A stretch of DNA of 64,000 nt, taken from contig NC_059396.1 of NCBI RefSeq assembly GCF_905220565.1, positions 7,289,206 to 7,353,205 of the forward strand, written 5' to 3'. Shown one piece after another: positions 1-10,731 of the stretch (position 1 is its first letter; every line of letters starts with the position of its first letter). Made by a program: the position numbers and the translations under genes. Origin of the DNA: Melitaea cinxia (lineage: Eukaryota > Arthropoda > Insecta > Lepidoptera > Nymphalidae). The notes beneath the pieces were generated by a model that saw nothing but the letters and a program-made list of their open reading frames with translations, ran no database searches and was not told where the DNA came from.

Positions 1-72
1 TAAAAAGCTACGTATATTGGTTGCACGGTTAGTAATAGGTTTTTTCAGTAATACATTTTATTTTTGTTTCAG

Positions 73-274
73 AATGGTGTTCATGGCGTCAGGTATCCAT
101 TATTTGGGAGGGTTAAATCCTAAGGATGTTATTTACTGTCCCATGCCACTTTATCATTCTGCCGGTGGCGTAATTACTATCGGTAACGCCTTTATCTTCG
201 GCTGCACGGTAGCTTTAAAACTGAAATTCTCCGCGTCGCGATACTTCCCAGACTGTATTAAATATAACGCCACG
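73..274 (+). CDS. FATP copy A, first visible exon (equivalent to B exon 5)
   Basis: Acceptor TTTCAG at 67-72, donor GTTAGT at 275. It starts in phase 2 and ends on a codon boundary. It encodes the stretch after the AMP-binding P-loop, including YCPMPLYHSAGGV and FSASRYFPDC. It is one codon longer than the matching exon of copy B (202 versus 199 bp); the extra residue is a Gly in the HYLGGLNP stretch. Confidence 0.93.
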
Positions 275-3200
275 GTTAGTATTATTACACCGTCTTAAAT
301 CTTATGAATTAACTTTGTCTCGTTTTTTGTTTCATAATATTTATTGTTAAAAATTTATCTCGTTAGAATAACAACAGGACTTCGCGTTAGTGGCATACGG
401 CTGTTACGTTAGTAGTCGTGGGTTCGATTCCCGCTCAAGACAAATATTTGTAGTGCTTTAAACGTGATACTTGTTTGTATTTCAGACCTTTGATATTTTT
501 ATTCGATTTAAACTCGAATAAGTCCGAGGTTTCAATAGGATACATTTCATTTGAGTCTCATGTTTTTACCATTATTAAATATATAGTAATTATGTAAGGC
601 CGAGGAATTTGTTTCTTTAAAAAATATATAAAGTTTGTCAAATTTTATTCTATTATCTATTAAAAATCGTGTTTCAGGCGGCGCACTATATCGGTGAAAT
701 GTGCCGGTATGTGCTCGCTACGCCACCCTCGCCCACCGACAAACAACACAAAGTTCGCGTGGTGTATGGAAATGGCATGCGACCCACTGTAAGACATACA
801 TACCATATTAATTACATCATTATACATGTCAATTTATTGCTTGATTTATTTATATCTGGGAGACCTTATCGAGGTAGGTACAGAAGGAAATATCGTCAAC
901 AAAATTTGAAGTGGGACGTCTAGAGAAGTACCTTACAGAAAATCGCATATATAATATATAAGTACAGCTCTCAAATAGTGCTGTGTTTCTGTGGAGAGGA
1001 AGGTAGCCAGAGCTCCTGGGGAGGGTTGGGGATAGGGTTGGTAATGGGCTTGCAATGCTCATGGTCAAGCAGAACATATAATTTTTTACTGCCCTTATGG
1101 GGAAAAAAAGAGTATTGTTTATATAATAACTTATACTAAAGCAACAATTAGGAACTTTCTCTTCGATAGAATTTACTGTTTTGTAAAATTTTAGCTCATC
1201 ATAATCGCTCTCATAATCTAGCTACTTCAACGCCATCTAGCAGTCCAGTAATGAAGTTCCAACCCTGAGTACTGTAATACCGCTGTTTTTTTCTGTAAAA
1301 AAGTTCTCATTATAGTCGTGTTCTGAGTGACTTTTCTGCAGAAGCTAGTATCCCCCTCGCGTTTACACCGCCCCCCGCAGCCCCGCGGTGCCAGTTGTAC
1401 TCGTGGAGTCCCGCGACTTCACTTGAGGAAGCGGCCGGTGTTGTTGCGCGGTGCACCGTCCCCGCGCGGATGTGGATGCTGAGTGATCCTGCACATCTTT
1501 GATAATCAAAGATTCCTGCAGGACACAAGAATACATCGAAGATCCGAAGATCGTGATTACCAGGCGCGGAGGGTTAAACTGGTACCCGCTCGCGGGCGCC
1601 TAAGCTAGGCCTCCCCTAGGGGCCTCACCTGGCTGGGTGGCACGCACTGAGGGTCACCGGAATAACCGGAAGCGTCAGGGAAGTCGGTGCAATTCGGACA
1701 ACCCCTTAAATCATGTCTGAGGGGGAGGAACCACCCCCTCCCCTCGAACAGCGGACCAGGAGAGGCGGACGGTCCGGTATACCGCGTTTCGTCGTTCGCC
1801 GCGACATTTTCGACCATACGATCGAACCCGTCGCACCTCCCCCCGCACCCCGCCCCCGGATCAGAATAACTTATGCGGACCGACCGGCCGAGGGAGCCAC
1901 TGGAGACGCTGCCGCGAACTTCGCAGCCGCCGTAGCTGAGTCTACGGCGAGCGCAGAAGGGGCGAAGCGGTCTCGGTCAGAGGAATCCTCGCCGAGAACC
2001 GAAGAGGAGGATGACAAGCGTCCGCGTCTCGACTCGCCGGACTGCGACTCTCCCATCCTAAGGAATGCCGCCGGCGAAGCGCTCGCTATAGCGCATGAAG
2101 ACCCGCCGCAATCCCCACCCTCTCTGGAGCGTGGCTCGCTTCAGCCGAGGGGTTCGCGCGAACCGTCATGGCCGCGCGACTCAACCAGCTATGCGGCCTT
2201 GCCCTCCATGGCGGTTGACACGGACCCACCTCAATCACCATCTCCCCAAGCCGGGCCATCGGCGGTCTCGTACGCGGCGGCCGCCGCCACACCGGCATCG
2301 CCAAGGACCCAATCGGTGCAACCACTGCAAGCTAGCACCACTGCCACCACAAAGCCCCCCCGGTCGGGTTGCCCCCCGATTACGGCAGAGTGCCTACCAA
2401 ATTGGACTCGGCACTTCGGGGAAATTAAAAAGAGGCTTGGACGTGCCGCAAATGCACGACCTATGGGGAAGGGAGTGCGATTCCTGCCCAGCTCTCCAGA
2501 AGAGTTTAGGGTGGTGCAGCGCTACTTAGAGGAGGCCATGAAGCAGGACCGGTCAATATCCTGGTTCTGCTACAGCCCGGCTTCGGAACTGCCGTCGAAG
2601 GTGGCCATCAGGGGACTGCCGTATGATACGCCGCCCGAGGAGGTGCTGACGGCCCTGCAAGAGCTGGGATTCCCGGCAGAGCGGGCCAAGTGTATACCAC
2701 CCACTAGGGGCAGGCATGGATGCACCTACTTCGTGCAGCTGGCGCACATGAGCGTGGATGAGCTCAGCCAGCTGTACGGAGTCCATGAACTCCTTTACAT
2801 GCCCGGTTTAACGATTGAGGCGTGGCGGGGCAACAAGGCGCCCCCTCAATGTCACCGCTGCCAGGGCCGATCAAATGTGTTCGCTGCGCTGGCGAGCACT
2901 TGGCCAGGGACTGCCCCAGACCACTCGAACAGCCTCCGACTTGCGCCAACTGCAGCAAGGCGCACACCGCGAAAGACCGAAGGTGCACGGTCTTTAAAAG
3001 AGAAGCGAGGAAGAGAGGCATCTCGCTGGCTCCGCCTCGCCCCGTTGCGCGCCAACAGGAAGGCGTACTGGTCGACGCGAACCCACCGCCGGCACCAGCG
3101 CCGCAACCAAGGCGTTCAGGTGCTGGACAAAAACTGGAGCAGCCGATTACCCTTACTGAGGGGTCGGGAGAGGCTCCACAGGAAGAGGGACCTGCGGAGC

Positions 3201-6200
3201 CCCCCTCGACGGAGCCCAGGGCCCCTACTACACTGATTCCGTCCGCCAACCCTCCTACTGACAGAGCCCAGCACCAGGCTGGAGCAGGAGGAGCACAAGC
3301 GAAAACCGGAGAGAAAAAGAAAGCTAGGAAGAAGAAGACCAAACGCAGAAGGCGGGCGGCCAGGTCGGCCCGTTCGGAGCCTGCGGCGGCATCCACTCCG
3401 CAGCCGAGAACAAAGGCTCCAGGGGAAGAGACAAAGGCCCCAGTAGGGAACTTGAGACTACCGAAAGAGAGGCGTGGGGCAGATGACCAGGTACCAGTTC
3501 CAGACACCAAGGAACTGGTCAAAATATTCGTTGAGGCACTAGGTAATATCCTCGTAGCCTATACGCAAGGACTCGACATTATACCTGCAATCTCAGCTGG
3601 AATCGCCGCACTAACACGGTTACATTCCAGCTGAGAATCATCTACTGGAACCCAGGCGGCATCAGGGGGCACGTTCGGGAGCTCACGTTGCTCGCCCAGT
3701 CGCAGAACGCGCACGTGATTCTCCTGGGCGAGACCAAGCTCTCGAACGACGTCGAGCTCCGAGTCCCCAACTACTACGTGTACCGGCGCGACGAAGTCTC
3801 TCCCCGGGGATACCCATATAGGGGTACGGCAGCCCTGGTGCGGAGAGACATCGTGCACGAAGACCTGGCACACTCACCCTTTGTCAGCATACGCACACAA
3901 GGGGTTCGAGTGTGTGCCGGAGGGGATGAGGAGCTAATCCTGTATGCCGCCTACAAGCCACCCGGACTACCCTTCTGCAGCGCGGATGTCCAGACGCTGT
4001 TTACCTCGCAGGCGCCTTCCATAATCGTGGGGGATCTCAACGCGAAGCATCCGGCGTGGGGCTCTCGCGTGATCAACCCGGCGGGGAGGTGCCTGCTGGA
4101 GGACAGCGAACGGCACGGCTACGGCGTAGTGGGCCCAGGAGCGCCTACTCACGTGCCCACAGCCGCTAGCCGTCGGCCGGACGTGCTGGACATCGTGCTG
4201 CACAAGGGGATAAAACACCATCTGGATGTCGAGGTCATTTACGACCTCGACACACAACATCACCCTATACTGGTCGCGCTCACCCTCCAGCAAAGTGCCC
4301 TGGTACCCAGAAGACCACGGTCGCGGACTAACTGGGACCGCTTTACCAGGGCACTCACAGGGCTGGAGTTTACGGTCCCTGCTTCGACTGATGCCGAAGT
4401 CGAGGGGGCACTTCATACTATCACCGGAGCCATCAAAACGGCCCTCGACGAGGCTACCACAACGCAACCCGCGCCATCGATCAGCAGGGACCAACTGCCT
4501 ATCTCGCTTCGCGAGAAAATACGCAAGAAAAGGCAGTTGCGTAAACTCTGGGCACGCTCCAGGTGCCCGAGGGTGAAGCGCGACCTAAATCGCCTTGCAG
4601 AGGAGGTGTCGCGTGCGCTCGTGGCTCTCGATGTGTGTGACTGGGAGGACACCATCGATCGAGCATCCGAGCACGACACGAACTTATACACCCTCTGCAA
4701 GAAACTAACCGGACGTGACCTGCCTGTTTACCCGCTCATGGATAGAGCGGGTAACAGAAGATACTCCGCTAGAGATAGAGCAGAAATCCTGGCGGAGTAT
4801 ATGGAAGACCAGTTCTCCCCCAACGCGCCGAATACGACAGATGCAAATGTCGTCCGTCATCACGCGGCAGTCCACGAGACGGTGGAAAGGTTCCTGTCGG
4901 GCCCCATCCCGGAGCTCCAAGGAGGCGACCTCATCTCCCTGTCTGAGCTCAGGAAGGCGGTTGCCCGCCTGCCTAAACGGAAGGCCGCGGGACCCGACGG
5001 CATACCAACTGCCGCGCTGATGCAGCTGCCTACTGGATGCCTCGCAGCGCTCGCGAAGGCATTCAACGGGATACTTCAGATCGGACACTTCCCCGTCGTG
5101 TGGAAGACCGGGAAGATCGTGGTTCTACCCAAGGCGGGGAAGGACCGCCAACACCCGGGAAGCTACCGGCCCATTACGCTACTCTCGCACATCGCCAAGC
5201 TGTTCGAGCGACTGCTGCTGCGGAGACTCGCGCCGCACCTGCCATGCGCGAGGAGCAGTTCGGCTTCCGCAGCAGCCACTCGACGTCGCTCCAGCTGGCG
5301 AGGGTCCTTAACCACTTGGCCAGTGAGCTCAACAACCAGCACTGCACGGTCGGGGTCTTTCTCGACATGGAGAAGGCCTTCGACCGTGTATGGCACGCCG
5401 GGCTCCTGGCCAAGTTGATTGCCACGACAGCACCGCCCGCGTATGTGCGAGTGGTAGCGTCGTTCCTGGAAGGCCGGAGCTTCTTCGTCTCGGTGGACGG
5501 GGTGGATTCCCAGCCACGCCCAATCCGAGCTGGAGTACCCCAAGGCAGCTGCCTGTCGCCGCGGCTCTACGCGGCGTACACGGACGACATCCTCACCCTC
5601 CGCAATCACTTGCGTGAGGGGGAGGAGGACGTGCTGTTGGCCCTGTATGCGGACGACAGCGCGTTCTTTGTATCGTCATATCACCAGATCGTCGCCACCA
5701 ACAGAATGCAGCGTCTGCTGGACTTGCTACCGGAGTGGCTGGACAGGTGGAGGATGGCCGTCAACGTTGGGAAGACGGCCGCTCTACTCACCGGTGGCTC
5801 CAGGCCGCTGCGTCAGCTGAAATTCCGAGGCCAGGACGTAGAGTGGAGGACCTCAGTTAGGTATCTGGGGGTCGACATCGACCGGAGGCTGCGCATGGTT
5901 CCCACCGTCAATCGTGCGGTGAGCCATGCAGCGGCAGCCCGGTCGAAACTCCACTCCGTCTGGACATCTAGACTACCCCTCAGAACCAAACTGATGGTCT
6001 ACGGTGCCTACGTCCGCTCGCGCCTGACGTATGCGGCCCCGGCCTGGTACGCTCTCTGCTCGGCGCACCAGGCCAGAAGATTGCAAGTCCAGCAGAACCG
6101 CTGTCTGCGCCTGATCGCAGGAGCTCCGTGGTACGTCAAGAATGACGTACTCCATAGAGACACCAGGACGCCCACCATGCACCACCCACCACGCGCGCCA

Positions 6201-8460
6201 TGTTTGCTCGCGCGGACAAAGGCGCGTGCGTACATCTCCACGGAATCGCCCCTCTACACGCTAGACCGCCAGAAGGGCGTCCACTGCCACGCGAGCTCCT
6301 GCAACCACCGCCGAGCCGACCCAGCGCGGACAGTGGTGGCGACGATCCGGGCGACGCGGGGGAGGACATCCCGATACAGTAGAGAACCTAAATAAGGAAT
6401 TACCCAAATGAGACGACGACCCCAAGGGCACCGCGACCCTGGCCAAATAGGGCCGAAAGGATATGATCCCGGAGGCGAAGCCCCGGAGAAGAAAGCCCGG
6501 GTAAAGAGGGCAACCCTCGAGGCCCGTACCCGGACAGACCCTCGGGCCTGTCAGGAAGACCCGCACACACAAAGTAATACCGCTGTACTGTATCAACGGT
6601 CACGTCAATATCCAATCCAATTGACTATAGTTTCAGCTGTTTGGGATTTTTCTATATTTATTGATATTTTTTTCTGTCTATATGTATATATATACTATTA
6701 TAAATTAAAATATAAGTTTGTTTGCTACGCTTTCATGCGAAAACTACTTAACCGATCATCATGAAACTATTATGCACATATTCTTGGAGGTATTAGAAGT
6801 AACCTAGGATACTTTTAATTTAAAAAAAAATTAATGCGAGCGAAGCCGCGGGTAAAAGCTAGTTGTTATATAAAATATATATTACGTGTTAAAAGATAAA
6901 TCGACAAAATAAATATTCAGATTTTGTACTAAAATATTGTCTTCAAATATTCACAGATTTGGCCCGAGTTTGTCAAACGTTTTGGTATTAAGAGGGTCGC
7001 AGAATTTTATGGAGCTACAGAAGGAAATGCAAATATTGGTAACTATCAGTTTCTTTCATTACTTTGCCATAATTATAAAATATATAAAATTGGGTGATAC
7101 ATAACTAGATATCATCGATTATTTTGAAACTGTCTTATTAGGAGGCATATGTATAGTCAGTGCGTTGTAAATATTTTTAATTTTTTTGACATTGAAACAA
7201 GCAAACAAACATACAAATCGTAATAAAACAACTGTATCGATATTTTCAATAATTAATTATCGTATTGCACTGTTGTAATAATTTGATCTGACATATATGC
7301 CTATAGCCATTTAAAAAAAAATATCTCGACTCTTTCTAAAAATATTAGTTTAGGTTGAATTAACTACGACTAGTTCCAGATCTTGATGACTTCTGCACTT
7401 AGAATTGATATCTCTATATTTTTTGATTTTTGTATTCTTACATCTGTATTTTAATAATCGTTACGTAAATTTATTACTATTTTTTCTTTATTACATAGTG
7501 AACGTTGACAACAAAGAGGGAGCAATAGGATTTATATCAAGGATTATTCCTTCGGTCTACCCTATCGCTATCATCAAAGTGGACGAAGACACTGGGGAGC
7601 CCATAAGAAACTCAAAAGGCCTTTGCCAGGTGATTTACTCCTTTAATTTTGTAAAATAATTTAATTTCTGTTTTTTTATTATTATTATTAATCATTAAAA
7701 ATTATTGATTATAGAAATACGATTTTAATAGGATTATATTTATTGCGTGGTTAGTTACGAGTAGCAAATAGGTAAGATAGTTGAATGTCTGCTAGTCTTA
7801 GTTAAATTAATAATCGATATTTCATTACTTCAGTTGGCTGGACCATACGAGCCTGGCGTATTTATTGGCAAAATATTAGCGAACAATCCGTCACGAGCTT
7901 TCCTCGGCTACGTAGACAAAGAAGCGTCTGAGAAGAAGATTGTGAGAGACGTCTTCAGTCACGGAGACTCAGCTTTCATATCAGGTTTGAAAACATTATC
8001 CTTTCTATAAAGATCTTTATGTAAAGAATTATGTTTATTTCAAAACAATTGTATTTCATTTTTGAAGAGATTGGTTGTTGCAATTAGACTTTAAACAAAC
8101 ATGTTAGAAATAACTACCGTAAAATGGGGTGAATAGACACAACTTTCAACTTCAACACTGATTTTCTTACATATTTTGTATAGAAGCTTATTAATAAAAC
8201 ATTGTGAAATCGTGAGTCGTGTTGTAGTATACCAAATATGAATCCCAAAAATTAGCGAAATCATGTCTATTATTTGTAAATTGAGAAAAAGTAGGTGGTT
8301 TCTATTTACCCGGAAACTGGGGTCAAAAGACACGAGAGAAGGGGTGAATAGAGAAAAAACACTAGGGCTGTCAAATTCAACTTTAATTTATTTATTGAAA
8401 TAATAAGTAAGAACAAAGACAACATAAATGTATGTATATATTTTATATTTTATAAATCAG

Positions 8461-8516
<56 letters not shown>

Positions 8517-10731
8517 TATTAAGATTTTCAGGAACATTTAATTAAATAATTTAGGAATATAAACATGAGCAGTATATTTTACAAGCAAACAAGCTTAAAA
8601 AAGTAACAAAAATATAAGAATGTTTAATTCTAACATAAACTATAAAATTCTAAAAAAAAAACTATATTTGGTAAATAATCTAAGGTTTTTTATAAAATGA
8701 GATCAAACATCACAATTGAAAATAAAATTGGGAGCATTGTGATTATAGTAGCAATATAATTCACTTTTGGGGTTTATTTTTGGAAATTAAATTGGTAACT
8801 TGTTATACTACCTATTTAATCTGAATCCATTAGAGCATTTAATATATCATCATCACACCTATTATAAGTGGGCCGCCTAGAAATGGTTTTCGTTGATGCT
8901 GTCTCAACAAATGTATTTGACAATGTTTTCTTTAATTCTGCATCACTCAGAAGAACAATTCTTTAGGATACCTAGTATACTTCTTGCCACGAGGATCTGG
9001 TTTATAAATCCTCGGCATGGCGAACGCAATACGATGTAGCGTACCTGTTTATATTTAATTCAAAAAATTTATAATTTAAAATTAAAAATTTATAATTAAT
9101 TTATATTAAAAAAAAAATAACTACTTAAAATGGTTTTCTAATAATTAATTGATACTTATAATATTTTTAAAGCACGTAGGTAGCTAAGTATAATGAACTA
9201 GTCTACGATAGACAACCCTAAAAAACGTCTTTCTATTAACCCCTTTCTCGTTTCTATTAACCTCTCACTCGTATCTATTCACCTCTTTCTTCGTGTCTAT
9301 TGACCCTAAAGGCGTTTCTATTTACCCCTTTCTCGTATCTATTCACCTCGAAATTGCAGAAAAATGCCTGCATCCTGATTTCACAAGAAATAAGAAAGAA
9401 ATAATTGACTATTAATACTTTACCTTTGTATTCCTAAAAGATTAGAAATTTATCTTTCCAAATAAATCAATTCGCTGGGTGAAATCTTCAAAGAACTCAA
9501 TATTGAGCAAAACTTTTCGCAAGGTCTAAAATCACTATTCACACACGTTCACTTTAACGGCTTTTTTCTTTAAACAATTAAACTTTACGTAAAATTGTGT
9601 GTTGTCAACATAAAGGAAAAATACTGCCGTGTAATTAATAGAAGAAATAAACCTTCAATAATAAGCTATAAATAATCTAGAGACAAAATAATGAAACTTC
9701 CAGTTTTGTTTCTATTCACCCCGCGATTTCTATTCACCCCATTTTACGGTAACTTATTTCTTTTGAAGAAGTCACAACAATGTTGTATAGATCTTCAACT
9801 AAAATGAGTATTACTCTTTCCAGGAGACATTTTAATAGCAGATGAACTCGGTTACCTTTATTTCCGTGATCGAACTGGAGACACGTTCCGATGGCGCGGA
9901 GAGAACGTCAGTACCACGGAAGTAGAAGCAGCCATTTCCAGGGTAGCTGCTCAGAGAGATGCCGTCGTTTATGGAGTTGAAGTAAGTTAACTAAATAAAA
10001 TATTAACGATGCTTTAGCATGTCAAAAGTTTAATGGTATAGGAATCGATGAATACTTTTGATTTTTGTTAGAAATATAAATTAGGCTGCATCAAACTTGT
10101 ACCTCATGAGTGTGAATGTGAATTTGGTTTTTTCTAAGTGAGAGTATTTTAAATGTTTTATTATAATAATATCGAGCAGTTTAATAAGTTCTCTAATTAC
10201 TTAATTTTATTTTTCGTGCAAACTATTTAATTTAATTTTGTTCAATCATATCTGTCTTTTAGTGCTACGCATTACGTTTGTATATTTTTTTTTACTAATT
10301 GTTAAACTAATTCGCTTTATTCATATTTCTTTTTTCTTTTTAGATACCTAATATTGAAGGGCGAGCAGGCATGTGTGGTATTGTAGACGCGGACGGCACC
10401 TTAGATTTGGACAAACTGGCCAAAGATATTGCTAAGGATCTACCCAAATACGCTAGGCCTGTTTTTATAAGAGTTATGGGAGCTATGGATATGACGGGTA
10501 TGTATTTATTCATTAAATATACATGTTAATTTAAATTTGTAATATAATAATGATTATTTTTTTTTTGTTTTAGCAACATTCAAACTTCGTAAAGTGGACT
10601 TACAAAAAGAAGGATACAATCCTAATGTTGTCAAGGACAAACTATACTACTACGACTTAAAATTAGACAAATACATCAGTTTGGGCACTGAAGAATATGA
10701 GAAAATTATATCGGGCCAGATAAGACTGTAG
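73..10731 (+). CDS. FATP copy A, 3' part (8 exons): long/very-long-chain fatty acid transport protein, acyl-CoA synthetase
   Basis: Spliced CDS, join 73-274, 678-788, 6957-7038, 7499-7629, 7834-7984, 9824-9981, 10344-10497, 10574-10731; 383 residues to the stop TAG, with every intron GT-AG. The 5' exons lie left of the window. SLC27/FATP proteins CoA-activate long and very-long-chain fatty acids at the ER or plasma membrane and so drive uptake. Visible family motifs: YCPMPLYHSAGGV, then FYGATEGNANI, then GYLYFRDRTGDTFRWRGEN and a C-terminus ending QIRL. All intron positions and phases match copy B. Reading frame and splice sites are intact despite a 5.3-kb LINE in the second visible intron, so nothing marks it as a pseudogene. 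The family call is firm; orthology to FATP1 versus FATP4 cannot be settled here. Confidence 0.93.
275..677 (+). other. Intron of FATP copy A
   Basis: AT-rich intron. The only structure seen is a tRNA-like patch at about 373-440 with a B-box-like GGTTCGATTCC (420-430), most likely the eroded head of a tRNA-derived SINE. Confidence 0.6.
678..788 (+). CDS. FATP copy A, second visible exon (equivalent to B exon 6)
   Basis: 111 bp, 37 codons, phase 0 at both ends. Acceptor GTTTCAG, donor GTAAGA. It encodes AAHYIGEMCRYVLATPP and VVYGNGMRPT, the conserved FATP segment ahead of the IWPEF motif. Confidence 0.93.
965..1070 (+). repeat. Fragment of interspersed repeat family S1
   Basis: Shares the core GCCAGAGCTCCTGG..GGTTGGGGATAGGGTTGG with copies at 40206-40490, 41970-42180 and (reverse) 58741-59015. 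Truncated at both ends and diverged. Confidence 0.65.
1274..1286. repeat. 13-bp target-site duplication, left of LINE
   Basis: GTAATACCGCTGT occurs here and again at 6574-6586, exactly bracketing the LINE. Confidence 0.85.
1713..3634 (+). pseudogene. LINE ORF1 (gag-like, CCHC zinc knuckles), frameshifted
   Basis: Read in one frame from ATG 1713 to about 2850, then in another from about 2860 to the TGA at 3632-3634. The first part is a charged, Pro/Ser-rich N-terminus followed by an RRM-like region around VAIRGLPYDTPPEEVL. The frame break cuts knuckle 1 after CHRCQ; knuckle 2 (CVRCAGEHLARDC, CX2CX3HX4C) and knuckle 3 (CANCSKAHTAKDRRC, CX2CX3HX6C) follow in the second frame. That series is typical of Jockey-clade ORF1 nucleic-acid-binding proteins. 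The tail is Lys/Arg-rich. A short deletion inside knuckle 1 is the simplest explanation of the break. Confidence 0.85.
3631..6382 (+). pseudogene. LINE ORF2 (AP endonuclease + reverse transcriptase), frameshifted
   Basis: It begins at the end of ORF1 with LRIIYWNPGGIRGHVREL, an exonuclease-endonuclease-phosphatase start, followed by LLGETKLSNDVE and IIVGDLNAKHPAWGS, the catalytic motifs of LINE endonucleases. Reverse transcriptase motifs follow: HPGSYRPITLLSHIAKLFER, then FLDMEKAFDRVWH, AGVPQGSCLSP and LYADDSAFF (YADD box), then the thumb and C-terminal part. A frameshift near 5243 separates the PHLP and REEQFGFR blocks, and a second near 6175-6200 shifts into the likely natural C-terminus ending GEDIPIQ at 6382. 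No ATG is obvious at the ORF2 start. Confidence 0.88.
6574..6586. repeat. 13-bp target-site duplication, right of LINE
   Basis: GTAATACCGCTGT, identical to 1274-1286. Confidence 0.85.
6675..6862 (+). mobile_element. Helitron-like fragment (3' terminus)
   Basis: Ends GCGAAGCCGCGGGTAAAAG then CTAG followed by T, the 3' signature of short Helitron-like elements common in Lepidoptera. The 5' limit is uncertain, somewhere in the TA-rich stretch near 6675. Confidence 0.55.
6957..7038 (+). CDS. FATP copy A, third visible exon (equivalent to B exon 7)
   Basis: 82 bp; phase 0 in, phase 1 out. It encodes IWPEFVKRFGIKRVAEFYGATEGNANI. The YGATEGN motif is the FATP version of the adenylate-forming-enzyme motif that contacts AMP. 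Confidence 0.94.
7499..7629 (+). CDS. FATP copy A, fourth visible exon (equivalent to B exon 8)
   Basis: 131 bp. Acceptor TTACATAG, donor GTGATT. It encodes GAIGFISRIIPSVYPIAIIK and DEDTGEPIRNSKGLCQ, matching FATP residues between the ATP/AMP motif and the substrate-binding region. Confidence 0.93.
7834..7984 (+). CDS. FATP copy A, fifth visible exon (equivalent to B exon 9)
   Basis: 151 bp. Acceptor ACTTCAG, donor GTTTGA. Encodes LAGPYEPGVFIGKI, then FLGYVDKEASEKKIVRDVF and GDSAFIS. Codon use is AT-rich, unlike the matching GC-rich exon of copy B. Confidence 0.93.
8467..8514. repeat. (TA)n microsatellite
   Basis: About 24 uninterrupted TA units inside the TIR transposon. Confidence 0.95.
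8816..9018 (-). pseudogene. Transposase relic with psq-like N-terminus
   Basis: On the minus strand from ATG 9018: MPRIYKPDPRGKKYTRYPKE, resembling the start of pogo/psq-type DNA-binding proteins (MPR-Y-P-G-K-Y-Y-E). After a frameshift near 8955 the reading continues LSDAELKKTLSNTF to RRPTYNRC and a terminal LMDSD stop. Only about 65 residues remain, so the catalytic core is gone. The family assignment is inferred from the N-terminal pattern and the TA target site. Confidence 0.4.
9824..9981 (+). CDS. FATP copy A, sixth visible exon (equivalent to B exon 10)
   Basis: 158 bp. Encodes GDILIADELGYLYFRDRTGD and TFRWRGENVSTTEVEAAISR, the most conserved FATP/VLACS signature. Acceptor TTTCCAG, donor GTAAGT. 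Confidence 0.95.
10344..10497 (+). CDS. FATP copy A, seventh visible exon (equivalent to B exon 11)
   Basis: 154 bp. Encodes IPNIEGRAGMCGIVDADGTL and ARPVFIRVMGAMDMT, the C-terminal subdomain. Acceptor CTTTTTAG has a strong pyrimidine tract. Confidence 0.94.
10574..10731 (+). CDS. FATP copy A, last exon (equivalent to B exon 12)
   Basis: Encodes ATFKLRKVDLQKEGYNPNVV to EEYEKIISGQIRL, stop TAG 10729-10731. The ATFK-LRK segment carries the conserved C-terminal lysine region of acyl-CoA synthetases. The upstream intron is only 76 bp. No canonical AATAAA was seen in the next 500 bp, so the mRNA 3' end is undefined. Confidence 0.94.

Larger units (their letters stand above)
1287..6573 (+). mobile_element. 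Near full-length Jockey-type non-LTR retrotransposon (LINE), inactivated
   Basis: A 5.3-kb insertion bounded by a 13-bp direct repeat, in the same orientation as the host gene and inside the intron between copy A exons 678-788 and 6957-7038. It has a GC-rich 5' UTR (about 1320-1712), a gag-like ORF1 with CCHC knuckles, and an ORF2 with endonuclease and reverse transcriptase. The 3' end is ACACACAAA with no long poly(A). GC content is far above the flanking introns. Both ORFs carry frameshifts, so this copy should not be autonomous. The Jockey call rests on ORF1 knuckle spacing and the RT style; the exact family needs a library match. Confidence 0.9.
8115..9751. mobile_element. TIR DNA transposon with TA target duplication (pogo/Tc1-mariner-like), non-autonomous
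   Basis: Perfect 20-bp terminal inverted repeats, CCGTAAAATGGGGTGAATAG at 8117-8136 and its reverse complement at 9730-9749, flanked by TA on both sides (8115-8116 and 9750-9751). Subterminal copies of the TCTATTCACC/TCTATTAACC type recur at 8290-8355 and 9220-9350, plausible transposase-binding repeats. A (TA)n tract lies at 8467-8514 and a short transposase-like relic at 8816-9018 on the minus strand. It sits in the copy A intron between exons 7834-7984 and 9824-9981. Confidence 0.8.

Noticed and set aside
373..440. Second tRNA-like B box
   Set aside because: Only the B box is recognisable; the acceptor stem does not form by eye.
2764..3522. 252-residue minus-strand open frame and other antisense frames in 1310-6600
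   Set aside because: GC-rich shadows of LINE ORF1/ORF2, with no family motifs.
73..10731. Copy A as a pseudogene disrupted by the LINE
   Set aside because: The LINE is wholly intronic; all eight exons, frames and splice sites are intact.
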